In this document: positions 17,958 through 28,092 of the stretch, one piece after another | Layout: each line of letters opens with the position of its first letter | Position numbering within the stretch: the stretch's first letter is position 1 | NCBI RefSeq assembly: GCF_024460475.1 | Contig: NZ_JANFYN010000005.1 | Span: 19,048 to 83,047, forward strand | Direction of reading: 5' to 3' | DNA: 64,000 nucleotides | Source of the DNA: Holdemanella sp. MSK.7.32 | Lineage (GTDB): Bacteria > Bacillota_I > Bacilli_A > Erysipelotrichales > Erysipelotrichaceae | Translations under genes and position numbers: made by a program | Notes under the pieces: generated by a model | Seen by the model: only the letters and a program-made list of their open reading frames with translations | Told to the model about the DNA's origin: nothing | Databases searched by the model: none

Positions 17958-20900
17958 ATGAATTTTGAAATCGAACACGATGCCTGCGGTATTGGTACCG
18001 TAGTCCAAATCGATGGTAAACAAAGCTATGATGTCTTAGACAAAGCATTGCACATTGTAGAAAAACTTGAACACCGTGCAGGAAAAGATGCCAGCGGTAA
18101 AGTGGGTGATGGAGTTGGTATTCTCCTTCAAATCAGTGATGACTTTTTTCGTAAAACATTAAAGAAAGACAACATTAAACTACCCGAACACTATGGTGTC
18201 GGTATGTTTTTCTTGCCAAGAAATAGACTGCTTTTAAACCAACACAAAAAAATGTTTGAAAAACTTGTCGAACAAGAAGGATGCGCATTCATTACTTGGC
18301 GAAAAGTTCCATGTGACGAATCCATCCTAGGCCAAAAAGCCAAAGATTGTATGCCTAGCATTTACCAAGCTTTTGTCCAAGGCGATACAGATCTAGAACA
18401 AAAACTATATGTGATTCGACGCGAATTTGAAAAGAGTTGTAAAGAAACCTATGTGGCCTCATTAAGCAGTCGTACCATTGTTTATAAAGGAATGTTTCTC
18501 GTTTCTCAATTAAGAAAATTCTATTTAGATTTACAAGATGAAAACTATAAGTCTGCGATTGCGATCGTACACTCACGTTTTTCTACCAATACAACACCAT
18601 CTTGGCAAAGAGCGCATCCAAACCGTTATATTGCCCACAATGGTGAAATCAATACCATCCGTGCCAACGTCAATAAGATGTTAGCACGTGAAGAGAGTAT
18701 GCATTCAAAATTCTTGGATGAAAATTCAAATAAGATCTTACCCATCATCAATACTTCGGGTTCCGATTCTGCCATGTTAGATAACGCCCTAGAATTTTTA
18801 GTCATGAATGGCATGCCACTTGAAAAAGCTGTTATGATCTTGATTCCAGAACCATGGAAACACCAAACCATGGATCAAAAGAAGAAAGATTTCTACCACT
18901 ACTATGCCACAATGATGGAACCATGGGATGGTCCAGCCGCTATTTTATTTAGTGATGGACAAAAAGTCGGAGCCGTTTTAGATCGTAATGGACTTCGACC
19001 AAGTCGTTACTACCTAACAAGCGACAACATGTTGATTTTATCAAGTGAAGTGGGTGTATTGGATATTGATGAAAAGAAAATCGTAAAAAAATCAAGACTT
19101 GAACCCGGTAAGATGTTACTTGTGGATACAAAGAAAAAGAAATTGATTGAAGACTATGATCTTAAAAATGAATATGCCTCTTCAAATCCATATGGAGAAT
19201 GGTTAGATAACCACTTATTATACCTGAAAGATCTACCAGCTCCTGATAAAAAAACACACATCCACTCGCAACATGAAAGGGATATTCTTTATAAAGTCTT
19301 CGGCTATACCTATGAAGATGTAAAAGATATTATTTTACCAATGGCCCGCGTCAAACTTGAACCAACAAGTGCGATGGGTACCGATATTCCTTTGGCAATT
19401 TATTCCCAAAATCATTTAAGTTTATTCCATTACTTTAAACAACTCTTCGCCCAAGTAACCAACCCACCCATTGATTCTTTACGTGAAGAAGTTGTCACAG
19501 ATACAACCATCTATATTGGTAGTGATGGAAACCTACTTCAGGATAAATCCGACAACTGTACCGTCTTAGAGGTCAACAATCCCATTCTAACATCACGCGA
19601 TATGGATAAGATTCGTCAATTAAATCAGACAGGATTTAAAAATGAAACGATTTCTCTATTATTCTATCGTGGCACATCGTTAAAAGAAGCATTAGATAAC
19701 TTATTTATTGAATGTGATAAAGCCTATCGAAATGGATCCAACATTTTGATTCTATCCGATAAAGGTGTCGATGAAGGTCACATGGCCATTCCTAGTCTTT
19801 TAGCTGTGTCTGCCTTAGAACAACACTTAGTTAAGACGAAAAAGAAAACCGATGTATCCATCATTCTAGAAAGTGGTGAACCAAGAGATGTTCATCAATT
19901 CGCAACGATTTTAGGCTATGGTGCAACCGCCATCTATCCATATTTAGCGCATGAATGCATTGAAGAAATGATTCAATTAAATATGTTAGATAAAGAAGTC
20001 AACATTGCGATTGATGACTATAATGAAGCCATTTTAAAAGGCATCGTTAAGATTGCCGCTAAAATGGGTATTTCGACTCTTCAATCGTATCAAGGCGCCC
20101 AAATCTTTGAGGCCATTGGAATCTCTAAAGATGTCATCGATACCTACTTCACAAACACCATTAGTGAAGTGGAAGGCATTACTTTAGAAGACATTGAAAA
20201 AGATTTGATCTATCATCATGATCGTGCTTATGATCCATTAGGACTTACAACCGATACAAGTCTAGATTCCATTGGATTCCATAAACTTAGAAAGGGTGAT
20301 GGAAAAGAAGATCACTTATATTCTCCTGAAACCATTGTGAAACTTCAAAGAGCTACACAAACCAATGACTACGATTTATTTAAAGAATATTCGAATGAAT
20401 TGAATTCAAACCATCAAAAGCACCATTTAAGAAGTCAATTACACTTTAAAAAGACAAGAAATTCAATCCCATTATCGGAAGTGGAAAGTGAATACGAAAT
20501 CGTAAAACGCTTTAAGACAGGTGCCATGAGCTATGGTTCTATCTCTGAAGAAGCCCATACATGTATGGCCATCGCCATGAATCGATTGGGTGGTAAATCC
20601 AATTCGGGTGAAGGTGGCGAAAAACCAGAACGTTTAGGTACCGAAAAGAATTCCGCTATTAAACAAGTGGCGAGTGGGCGTTTTGGCGTCACCGAAGAAT
20701 ACTTAGTCAGTGCCAAAGAAATTCAAATCAAGATGGCACAAGGCGCAAAACCAGGTGAAGGTGGACACTTGCCAGGCAAAAAAGTCTATCCATGGATTGC
20801 GAAAACTCGATATTCAACGCCAGGCGTATCTTTGATTTCCCCTCCTCCTCACCACGACATCTATTCCATTGAAGACTTAGCCCAATTGATCTACGACTTA

Positions 20901-22397
20901 AAGAATGCCAACCCAAAAGCTCGAATCAGTGTTAAGCTTGTAAGTGAAGCCGGTGTAGGTACGATTGCCTCTGGTGTAGCCAAAGCCGGAGCTACCGTTG
21001 TCTTAATTTCTGGTTATGATGGGGGTACAGGTGCTGCTTCCCAAAGCAGTATTCATCATGCGGGTCTTCCATGGGAATTAGGTTTAGCTCAAGCTCACCA
21101 AAACTTAGTCGAGAACGGTTTAAGAAGTCGTGTTTTAATTGAAACTGACGGTAAGTTAATGACAGGAAAAGATGTTGCGATCGCATGCTTACTTGGAGCG
21201 GAAGAATTTGGCTTTGCGACTGCACCACTTGTTACTATGGGATGTATGATGATGCGTGTATGTAATCTAGATACTTGTCCTTTTGGTGTGGCTACACAAA
21301 ACCAAAAATTAAGAAAGCGTTTCAAAGGAAAACCAGAATATGTCATGAATTTCATGTTGTTTATTGCGCGTGAATTAAGAGAAATCATGGCTGAGCTTGG
21401 CTATCACACAATCAATGAAATGGTGGGCCATACGGACAATCTAGAAGTGGATGAAGATGCGAATATGGATTACTCTAACATTTTAATGACACCTTACAAT
21501 ATTCATTATGAGCCAAAAGATACATACGATTTTGAACTTGAAAAAACGGTAGATATGAAGACATTGCTTCCTAAGTTTGAGCCTTATTTCAATGGGAAAA
21601 AGCCTCATGCTGAAACAATCTCAATTTCAAGTACAGACCGTACAGTCGGAACGATTTTATCCAGTGTAGTCACAAAACAATTTAATAACACTCTACAAGA
21701 CGATACATATACTGTTCATTGTAACGGTGGGGCTGGACAATCTTTTGGTGCCTTTGTACAAAAAGGAATCACATTAGATGTTCATGGTGATGCCAATGAC
21801 TACTTTGGTAAGGGCTTGTCTGGTGGTAAATTGATTATTCAGCCAAAAAATGAAGCAAAATTTAAGCCAAATGAAAACGTCATTATTGGTAATGTGGCCT
21901 TATATGGTGCTACTAGTGGTGAAGCCTATATTCGTGGTATGGCCGGTGAGCGTTTTGCGGTACGTAACTCAGGAGCAAGTGCTGTAGTCGAAGGTGTTGG
22001 TGATCATGGACTTGAATATATGACAGGTGGTACCGTTGTGATTTTAGGTCAAACTGGTAAAAACTTAGCAGCCGGCATGTCTGGTGGTATTGCGTATATT
22101 TATGATCCTAACCATGATTTATATACGCGTTTAAATAAACAATTAGTCAATACGTATGAAGTAAGTGGTAAAGCGGATATTGAAACATTAACGCAATTAT
22201 TAAAGAATCACTACAAATATACAAATTCAGATGTTGCAGAAAAGATTTTATCAAATCTTAATCATGAATTATCCAACTTTAAAAAGATCGTACCTAAAGA
22301 TTATGAAAAGATCACAACATTGATTCAAGAATTAAAGGCCAAAGGCTATCATGATGATGAAGCCAGCCTAATGGCTTTTGAACAAGTACATGCTTAG
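17958..22397 (+). CDS. gltB: Glutamate synthase (NADPH) large subunit
   Basis: 1479 residues, full length for GOGAT alpha. The N-terminal amidotransferase starts near DACGIGT with its catalytic Cys at about residue 9, so a short propeptide must be removed. Other landmarks are HSRFSTNTTPSW, the FMN-binding/synthase region (YGSISEEAH, GEGGEKPERLGTEKNS, PPPHHDIYSIEDLAQLI) and the 3Fe-4S cysteine cluster in CNLDTCPFGVATQ; the C-terminal beta-helix has GERFAVRNSGA. It converts glutamine and 2-oxoglutarate to two glutamates. It follows asnB by 16 bp and precedes gltD by 15 bp. Confidence 0.96.
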   Translation: MNFEIEHDACGIGTVVQIDGKQSYDVLDKALHIVEKLEHRAGKDASGKVGDGVGILLQISDDFFRKTLKKDNIKLPEHYGVGMFFLPRNRLLLNQHKKMFEKLVEQEGCAFITWRKVPCDESILGQKAKDCMPSIYQAFVQGDTDLEQKLYVIRREFEKSCKETYVASLSSRTIVYKGMFLVSQLRKFYLDLQDENYKSAIAIVHSRFSTNTTPSWQRAHPNRYIAHNGEINTIRANVNKMLAREESMHSKFLDENSNKILPIINTSGSDSAMLDNALEFLVMNGMPLEKAVMILIPEPWKHQTMDQKKKDFYHYYATMMEPWDGPAAILFSDGQKVGAVLDRNGLRPSRYYLTSDNMLILSSEVGVLDIDEKKIVKKSRLEPGKMLLVDTKKKKLIEDYDLKNEYASSNPYGEWLDNHLLYLKDLPAPDKKTHIHSQHERDILYKVFGYTYEDVKDIILPMARVKLEPTSAMGTDIPLAIYSQNHLSLFHYFKQLFAQVTNPPIDSLREEVVTDTTIYIGSDGNLLQDKSDNCTVLEVNNPILTSRDMDKIRQLNQTGFKNETISLLFYRGTSLKEALDNLFIECDKAYRNGSNILILSDKGVDEGHMAIPSLLAVSALEQHLVKTKKKTDVSIILESGEPRDVHQFATILGYGATAIYPYLAHECIEEMIQLNMLDKEVNIAIDDYNEAILKGIVKIAAKMGISTLQSYQGAQIFEAIGISKDVIDTYFTNTISEVEGITLEDIEKDLIYHHDRAYDPLGLTTDTSLDSIGFHKLRKGDGKEDHLYSPETIVKLQRATQTNDYDLFKEYSNELNSNHQKHHLRSQLHFKKTRNSIPLSEVESEYEIVKRFKTGAMSYGSISEEAHTCMAIAMNRLGGKSNSGEGGEKPERLGTEKNSAIKQVASGRFGVTEEYLVSAKEIQIKMAQGAKPGEGGHLPGKKVYPWIAKTRYSTPGVSLISPPPHHDIYSIEDLAQLIYDLKNANPKARISVKLVSEAGVGTIASGVAKAGATVVLISGYDGGTGAASQSSIHHAGLPWELGLAQAHQNLVENGLRSRVLIETDGKLMTGKDVAIACLLGAEEFGFATAPLVTMGCMMMRVCNLDTCPFGVATQNQKLRKRFKGKPEYVMNFMLFIARELREIMAELGYHTINEMVGHTDNLEVDEDANMDYSNILMTPYNIHYEPKDTYDFELEKTVDMKTLLPKFEPYFNGKKPHAETISISSTDRTVGTILSSVVTKQFNNTLQDDTYTVHCNGGAGQSFGAFVQKGITLDVHGDANDYFGKGLSGGKLIIQPKNEAKFKPNENVIIGNVALYGATSGEAYIRGMAGERFAVRNSGASAVVEGVGDHGLEYMTGGTVVILGQTGKNLAAGMSGGIAYIYDPNHDLYTRLNKQLVNTYEVSGKADIETLTQLLKNHYKYTNSDVAEKILSNLNHELSNFKKIVPKDYEKITTLIQELKAKGYHDDEASLMAFEQVHA

Positions 22398-22412
22398 AAA
22401 GGATGAAAGATT

Positions 22413-23867
22413 ATGGGAAAACCAACAGGATTTTTAGAATATGAAAGACAAGAAAACGAGGCCATCCAACCTCTTTCTCGTATCACAAACTTTAATGAAT
22501 TTCATCCTTTTTTAGATGAAGAAACAAGACGTAAACAAGGTGCGCGCTGCATGAATTGTGGCGTTCCCTTTTGTCAGTCAGCTATTAAGTTAAAAAACAT
22601 GGTGACAGGCTGCCCATTACATAACTTAATTCCAGAATGGAATGATGAAATCTATAATGGCAACGACAAAAGAGCGTTATCCAGATTATTAAAAACCAAT
22701 CCATTCCCTGAATTTACCGGTCGCGTATGCCCTGCTCTTTGTGAAAAGGCTTGTTTGAATGGTTTAGACCAAGAACCAGTCACAATCAAAGAAAATGAAT
22801 TGTATACGATTGAAACAGCCTATACGAACAAATGGATGACACCTTATGTTCCTAGTGTGCGCTCCGATAAAAAGGTCGCCATCATTGGTTCAGGACCTGC
22901 AGGACTTGCCCTTGCGCATGATTTAAATCGAAGAGGTCATTCTGTGACAGTCTTTGAAAAAGAAGATCGTATTGGTGGTTTATTGATGTATGGCATTCCA
23001 AATATGAAGCTTGAACAGAAAGTCATTCAAAGAAGATTAGAAATACTTACAGAAGAAGGAATCATTTTTAAAACCAATGTGAATGTAGGTAAAGACATCA
23101 CCAAAAAGGAATTGGAAAAAGAATATGATGCGATTGTCTTTGCGACTGGATCTAAAAAGGCTCGTGATCTAAATGTAAAGAATCGTGATTGTTCAGGCAT
23201 TTATTTTGCGGTGGACTATCTTACAAAGGCCACGAAACATTTGTTGGATAACACAGAAGAAATTTCTGCCAAATATAAACATGTTGTGATTGTCGGTGGT
23301 GGAGATACTGGAAATGATTGTGTTGGTACAAGCATTCGTCAGGGTTGTGCAAGTGTTGTTCAAATTGAAATGATGCCTAAAGCACCGGATGAAAGACTTC
23401 AAAGTAATCCTTGGCCCGAATGGCCAAAGATCTGTAAGACAGATTATGGTCAAGAAGAAGCGATTGCCGTCTTTAAAAAGGATCCTCGCATCTACGAAAC
23501 AACAGTTAAGGAATGTATTTTAGATGAAAAGAAAAATCTAAAACAGATCAAGACGGTAAAAGTCCACTTTAACAATGGTAAGCTTGAAGAAGTAAATGGT
23601 TCCGAACAAATTTTAGACTGTGATTTATTATTGATTGCGGCTGGTTTTATTGGTGTTGAAGATGATTTAAAGAAGAGCTTTAAATTGGAAACTTCACAAA
23701 GAAATACGATTGTGACACAACCAAATTCTTATCAAGTCAAAGACAAATATTTTACAGCTGGAGATTGTCATAGAGGTCAATCCTTAGTTGTATGGGCTAT
23801 TCATGAAGGTAAAGAGTGTGCTAAAGAAGTGGATACGTATTTAATGGGTTACACAAATATGGAATAA
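22413..23867 (+). CDS. gltD: Glutamate synthase small subunit
   Basis: 484 residues. The N-terminal region carries Cys motifs (CMNCGVPFC and CPALCEKAC) for 4Fe-4S clusters. It is followed by an FAD-binding GSGPAGLALAHDL and an NADPH-binding GGGDTGNDCVGTS. This subunit supplies electrons from NADPH to GltB. It is preceded by AAAGGATG with good spacing. No strong terminator follows; the next gene (htrA) starts 61 bp later and could be co-transcribed. Confidence 0.95.
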   Translation: MGKPTGFLEYERQENEAIQPLSRITNFNEFHPFLDEETRRKQGARCMNCGVPFCQSAIKLKNMVTGCPLHNLIPEWNDEIYNGNDKRALSRLLKTNPFPEFTGRVCPALCEKACLNGLDQEPVTIKENELYTIETAYTNKWMTPYVPSVRSDKKVAIIGSGPAGLALAHDLNRRGHSVTVFEKEDRIGGLLMYGIPNMKLEQKVIQRRLEILTEEGIIFKTNVNVGKDITKKELEKEYDAIVFATGSKKARDLNVKNRDCSGIYFAVDYLTKATKHLLDNTEEISAKYKHVVIVGGGDTGNDCVGTSIRQGCASVVQIEMMPKAPDERLQSNPWPEWPKICKTDYGQEEAIAVFKKDPRIYETTVKECILDEKKNLKQIKTVKVHFNNGKLEEVNGSEQILDCDLLLIAAGFIGVEDDLKKSFKLETSQRNTIVTQPNSYQVKDKYFTAGDCHRGQSLVVWAIHEGKECAKEVDTYLMGYTNME

Positions 23868-23928
23868 TTTAAAGTTCATTTAAGCTTATTGCGATATCCT
23901 TGTATTGTAAATAAGGAGGTACAAGGAC

Positions 23929-24924
23929 ATGAAAAATGAAATGCCAAAAATTCCAAATTCAAATCATAAATTATTAAAGAAAGGTACAAAGCTTGTATTG
24001 AGTGCGGCCACATTTGGTGTAGTTGCGGCCGGAAGTTTTCAAGGTGTCAACTATGTGGTTGATAACTATAATAAACAAAATACAACGGTTCAAAGTACAA
24101 ATGTTGTGAAGACTTCAAGTTCGACTACATCCACAATAAGTGAAGTAGCTAAAAATTGTATGCCAAGCATTGTATCGATTACCAATGTTTCAGTATCGGA
24201 TGTACAAAATTATTTCAGTATGTATGGAAATAACTCAAGAAGCAATCCGTTTACGCAACAAGAAAGTACAAGTGTAGGTAGTGGTGTGATCATCAATAAA
24301 AAGAATGGTGAAATCGATATTTTGACAAACTATCATGTTATTGAAAATGCCAAGACCTTGACTTGTACATTAGCGGATAATACAAATGTTGAAGCTACAG
24401 TAAAAGGTGTAGACGAAGATCGTGACTTAGCTGTGATTTCCATCAAAACGAAAGATTTAAGTTCAGATACTTTAAAACAAATTGCGATTGCGACAATTGG
24501 AGACAGCGACAAACTACAAGTCGGTGAACAAGTCGTAGCGATTGGTAATGCATTAGGTTATGGTCAAAGTGTTACAACGGGTATTGTATCGGCTACAAAT
24601 CGTAGTGTTTCAACAAGTTCAGATACAGACAAATCACAATCGTATATTCAAACCGATGCAGCTATTAACCCAGGTAACTCAGGTGGAGCATTATTGAATA
24701 TGAGTGGTGAATTGATTGGCATCAACTCAGCCAAATTAAGTGATACGGATGTAGAAGGTATGGGCTATGCGATTGCGATCAGCGATGTCAAAGATTCAAT
24801 CAACACAATGCTTCAAGGAAAAGATGTAAGTACATCAAGCAATACACCTTCTTCTTCATATTATCAACAAAATAATGAAGATGATGAAAATGATTCTACA
24901 TTTCCATTCGATTTTTGGAACTAA
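23929..24924 (+). CDS. htrA: HtrA/DegP-like serine protease without PDZ domain
   Basis: 331 residues. A basic N-terminus and one hydrophobic segment (about 20-42) anchor the protein in the membrane. A Ser/Thr/Asn-rich linker leads to a trypsin-like domain with catalytic His136 (LTNYHVIEN), Asp166 (DRDLAVI) and Ser251 (NPGNSGGALLN). The usual C-terminal PDZ domain is absent: after about residue 300 there is only a low-complexity Ser/Gln/Asp tail. It probably degrades or chaperones misfolded exported proteins. An AAGGAGG site lies just upstream and a terminator just downstream. Confidence 0.88.
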   Translation: MKNEMPKIPNSNHKLLKKGTKLVLSAATFGVVAAGSFQGVNYVVDNYNKQNTTVQSTNVVKTSSSTTSTISEVAKNCMPSIVSITNVSVSDVQNYFSMYGNNSRSNPFTQQESTSVGSGVIINKKNGEIDILTNYHVIENAKTLTCTLADNTNVEATVKGVDEDRDLAVISIKTKDLSSDTLKQIAIATIGDSDKLQVGEQVVAIGNALGYGQSVTTGIVSATNRSVSTSSDTDKSQSYIQTDAAINPGNSGGALLNMSGELIGINSAKLSDTDVEGMGYAIAISDVKDSINTMLQGKDVSTSSNTPSSSYYQQNNEDDENDSTFPFDFWN

Positions 24925-24952
24925 AACAGGGACTTGATTCCTGTTTTTTTTT
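24925..24952 (+). terminator. Rho-independent terminator after htrA
   Basis: AACAGG, a 9-base loop, CCTGTT, then eight T residues. Confidence 0.85.
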
Positions 24953-25073
24953 ATTGTAAACTATTAAAGATGTTTTTTTGTGGATATGGATCTAAGGACC
25001 ATAATCTATGTATGAAGGCATCCATTTGATTAGTTACATCGTATTCTTAAAAGAAACGAAAGTAGGAGGAAAT

Positions 25074-25709
25074 ATGAACAAATCAAAACTATCAGTACGC
25101 CAGATGTGCGTGTTGGCTTTATTTTTAGCCATCGAAATCATCATGTATTTAACACCAATTGGATACTTACGTATCAACGCATTAAGTGTTACATTAATGC
25201 ACGTGCCAGTTATTATTTTGGCTAGCACAATGGGACCTGCAGCCGGTGCTTTCTTAGGATTTGTATTTGGATGTACCTCAGTCATTGGAGCTACAATGAC
25301 ACCTGGAATCACAAGCTTTGTCTTCTCTCCATTTATCACAGTTGGTGGTATTTCTGGTAACTTCTTTAGTTTAGTTATAGCTTTAGTTCCACGTATTTTA
25401 TTAGGTGTGATTGCTGGTTATGTATTTAAATTTGCGAAAAAATACGCAAAGAATACGCCAGTCGCTGCAGGTATTGCAGCCGCTGTTGCGACAGTATGCC
25501 ATACAATCATGGTATTAGGATTGATCGTTATCTTATTCGGTCCTCAATACTCACAAGCTTTAGGCATTAGCCAAGCTGCATTGAACGGTGTTATGGCTGG
25601 TGTCATCGGAACAAATATGATTCCTGAAGTCATCGTAGCCGTTGTTTCAAACATGGCTTTAGCGACTGCATTAAGTTCAAGATACGTTGGAATTGCACAA
25701 CAAGCATAG
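25074..25709 (+). CDS. ECF transporter S component, possibly pantothenate (PanT-like)
   Basis: About 211 residues from ATG 25074, chosen because AGGAGG lies directly upstream; a longer frame from 25008 has no ribosome site. Five or six membrane segments with small residues are visible, including LRINALSVTLMHVPVIILAS and GPAAGAFLGFVFG. S components bind a vitamin and share the EcfAA'T energising module, which is not in this window. The LMHVPVII and SFVFSPFI stretches resemble PanT-type proteins, but the substrate is not proven. A 7-bp interrupted hairpin lies at about 24983-25007 in the leader. Confidence 0.75.
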   Translation: MNKSKLSVRQMCVLALFLAIEIIMYLTPIGYLRINALSVTLMHVPVIILASTMGPAAGAFLGFVFGCTSVIGATMTPGITSFVFSPFITVGGISGNFFSLVIALVPRILLGVIAGYVFKFAKKYAKNTPVAAGIAAAVATVCHTIMVLGLIVILFGPQYSQALGISQAALNGVMAGVIGTNMIPEVIVAVVSNMALATALSSRYVGIAQQA

Positions 25710-25715
25710 TCAATG

Positions 25716-25748
25716 AATAGTGTAACTTTGGTTGCACTATTTTTTTTA
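25716..25748 (+). terminator. Rho-independent terminator
   Basis: AATAGTGTAAC-TTTG-GTTGCACTATT, an 11-bp stem with one wobble, followed by a T run. Confidence 0.85.
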
Positions 25749-25777
25749 TTTGGTTTATAATTACCTAGGTGATAAAA

Positions 25778-26323
25778 ATGGATTTAAATTGGAAATTAAA
25801 TAAAACAGAACATATTGTACAAGATGAATGGATCGACTTTCGTAAAGAATCTTTTATCCTTCCAGATGGAAAGGAATTCTCCCCTTTCTATAACTATTCA
25901 AGAAGAAACTTTGTCGTGATTATCGCAAGAACAAAAGATGATAAGTATATAACAGTTCGTCAATTTAGACATGGACTTAAATCTGTAACCACTGAATTTT
26001 GTGCCGGTGGCATTGAGGGTGATGAAAAAGACAGTGCATTACTTGCAGCCAAACGTGAATTACAAGAAGAAACAGGCTACGTTTCAGATCACTGGAAACA
26101 TATTTATACAATTCCTAGTAATCCTACAATAGCGGATAATTATGCGTATTTATATTATGCCGATGATTGTGAAAAAGTATCGAAGCAGCATCTAGATTCG
26201 ACAGAATTTTTAGAAGTCAAAGAATATACAGAAGATGAAATCAATGATTTAATTAAAAACAACGAATTTGTTCAACCAATTCATCTAATGGGTTGGCTAA
26301 TGGTGAAAAAAGGCGTATTATAG
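25778..26323 (+). CDS. Nudix hydrolase, ADP-ribose pyrophosphatase type
   Basis: About 181 residues from ATG 25778, preceded by AGGTGAT; an in-frame GTG at 25769 is less likely. The Nudix box reads GGIEGDE...KRELQEETGY, with one extra residue compared with the textbook spacing. FVVIIART and YITVRQFRHGLK upstream fit the NudF-like group that cleaves ADP-ribose to AMP and ribose 5-phosphate. HU follows after 23 bp, so both may share a transcript. Confidence 0.82.
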   Translation: MDLNWKLNKTEHIVQDEWIDFRKESFILPDGKEFSPFYNYSRRNFVVIIARTKDDKYITVRQFRHGLKSVTTEFCAGGIEGDEKDSALLAAKRELQEETGYVSDHWKHIYTIPSNPTIADNYAYLYYADDCEKVSKQHLDSTEFLEVKEYTEDEINDLIKNNEFVQPIHLMGWLMVKKGVL

Positions 26324-26346
26324 GGATATAAAGGAGACTTATAAAC

Positions 26347-26631
26347 ATGGAAAAATTAACTAAAAAGGACATCATTTCAAACATTGCCGAAGATTCTCAC
26401 TTATCTAAAAAGGACATCACTGAAGTTGTTGACTTGGCATTAACACAAATCTTTGAAGGTTTAAGTGAAGGAAAAACGGTGGATCTTGCAGGATTTGGAA
26501 AATTTGAAATCACTGAAAGAAAAGCTAGAGAAGGATTCAATCCTCTAACGAAAGAAAAGATTCAAATTGAAGCTAGCAAATCTGTTAAGTTCAAAGTTGC
26601 CAAAGCTCTAAAAGAAGCCGTAAATAAATAA
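26347..26631 (+). CDS. hup: HU family DNA-binding protein
   Basis: 94 residues, normal HU length. The family signature GFGKFEITERKAREGFNP covers the DNA-binding arm. HU is a dimeric nucleoid protein that bends DNA. AAAGGAG lies before the start and a strong bidirectional terminator follows. Confidence 0.95.
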   Translation: MEKLTKKDIISNIAEDSHLSKKDITEVVDLALTQIFEGLSEGKTVDLAGFGKFEITERKAREGFNPLTKEKIQIEASKSVKFKVAKALKEAVNK

Positions 26632-26641
26632 TATCAAAACA

Positions 26642-26667
26642 AAAAAGCATCCCTAGAGATGCTTTTT
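26642..26667. terminator. Bidirectional terminator
   Basis: AAAAAGCATC and GATGCTTTTT form a 10-bp stem that serves hup on the plus strand and the diguanylate cyclase gene on the minus strand. Confidence 0.85.
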
Positions 26668-26669
26668 CA

Positions 26670-28037
26670 TTAGCTTCTTCCATCATTACAACTCGTTGTA
26701 TAATAATCCTTTTTATTTTGATACATTCTTTCATCGGCTAATTTACTTATTTCTTGAACCGAATCAAAAGATTTTTCTGAAGACTTGACGACACCATACG
26801 ATACAGATATCGAATTTGAGTACTTGCCATGCCAATCATGAACAGTCGCATCAAATACTTGTAATATAGAATCTAGATTAGAAACAGAATTTTGAATCCA
26901 TACGACAAATTCATCTCCACCAATACGATAGATCTTTCCATAAGAGGCAAACGCAAACTTCATGCAGTTACTAGCCGCACAAATAAGCTCATCCCCAGCA
27001 CTATGTCCAAGTGAATCATTGGCTTGTTTTAGACCGTTTAAGTCTAAAGATATATAAGCCCATTCCGTATTTAAATCTAACTTTTCCATATCCGAATCAT
27101 ACGCACGTCGATTGAAACATTTCGTCAGTCCATCCGTATTCGAAGTATACATATATTTTTCTTTTTCATACTTCTCTTTTAATACTCTAGAAAGCATAAG
27201 AACAAGTAAGCATGAAGCTAAAGTTAAATAAATACCGACAATCAATATCGCTACGATATTATTTTGAGAAAACATCGATTCAGATATGGATACAGATACA
27301 TTATAATTTCCGTGTTTTCGAGTTATATATTGATAGTTTTTATTAGAAGTCAGAATCTTCTTCCCGATTTTATTTTTGTCAGTAGCTCCCTCAATTATAT
27401 TCGTCTTTGAATTTACAACATAAATTTCCATTCCCTTATACACAGGCATATCAGCTACGACATTTGAAATTTGGTTTTGTTTCAACTCTTTTAAAAGACG
27501 CTTTGGCGTAATACCCACTTGAACCATATGCGTTTTAGATTCATTCCAAGTGATCGCATACATCATCTCTTTAGCTTCGGCCGTATTTGGTGTTACATCC
27601 TGGCATAATGTTAAATCATAATTGTTTAACATTTGTTTAAAGAAAGCCATTTGTTCACCAGAATCAAAGCTATATCCAAAATATTTAGGTATTGAACCCG
27701 AATATATCGTTCCTGTTTCATCAATTAAATGAATTTCATCCACGGACATTAAAGATGCGATTTTTTGAAGTTCATCAATATCATATTCTACTTCCGGTTT
27801 AGCATCCACAATATAAGATATGGCCTTAGCACGAACTATATAATCATCTTTCAATGATTTCACAAACCGCTCTTCACTCGACTCATTTTTATCAAGAACC
27901 GCAATCACACGATCCAATAATACATTGGATGTTGTTTGCGCATTCTTTTCATTTACATATCTTAATATACATGTTTCAAGAATCAGAGCGATGGCAACAA
28001 TAGTGATTGAAAGCACTAATATTTTTCTTTTTCTCAT
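26670..28037 (-). CDS. Membrane diguanylate cyclase with extracytoplasmic sensor
   Basis: 455 residues: membrane segment at about 7-26, a Cache-like extracellular domain to about 250, a second membrane segment (AILIVGIYLTLASCLLVLML) and a GGDEF domain at about 300-450. The active site reads YRIGGDEF, and NGLKQANDSLGHSAGD supplies the metal and substrate residues. The RxxD inhibitory site upstream of GGDEF is absent. The enzyme should make c-di-GMP from two GTP. Other c-di-GMP genes in the window are at 52095 and 63767. Confidence 0.88.
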   Translation of the reverse strand: MRKRKILVLSITIVAIALILETCILRYVNEKNAQTTSNVLLDRVIAVLDKNESSEERFVKSLKDDYIVRAKAISYIVDAKPEVEYDIDELQKIASLMSVDEIHLIDETGTIYSGSIPKYFGYSFDSGEQMAFFKQMLNNYDLTLCQDVTPNTAEAKEMMYAITWNESKTHMVQVGITPKRLLKELKQNQISNVVADMPVYKGMEIYVVNSKTNIIEGATDKNKIGKKILTSNKNYQYITRKHGNYNVSVSISESMFSQNNIVAILIVGIYLTLASCLLVLMLSRVLKEKYEKEKYMYTSNTDGLTKCFNRRAYDSDMEKLDLNTEWAYISLDLNGLKQANDSLGHSAGDELICAASNCMKFAFASYGKIYRIGGDEFVVWIQNSVSNLDSILQVFDATVHDWHGKYSNSISVSYGVVKSSEKSFDSVQEISKLADERMYQNKKDYYTTSCNDGRS

Positions 28038-28063
28038 AATTACTATTTTAGGTTATATTTTTC

Positions 28064-28092
28064 AAAAATAAAAGTGGCATTTTTTATGCCAC
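28064..28092 (-). terminator. Terminator of the thi operon
   Basis: On the minus strand GTGGCAT, a 5-base loop, ATGCCAC, then TTTTATTTTT. The thiE stop codon overlaps the loop and 5' arm. Confidence 0.8.
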
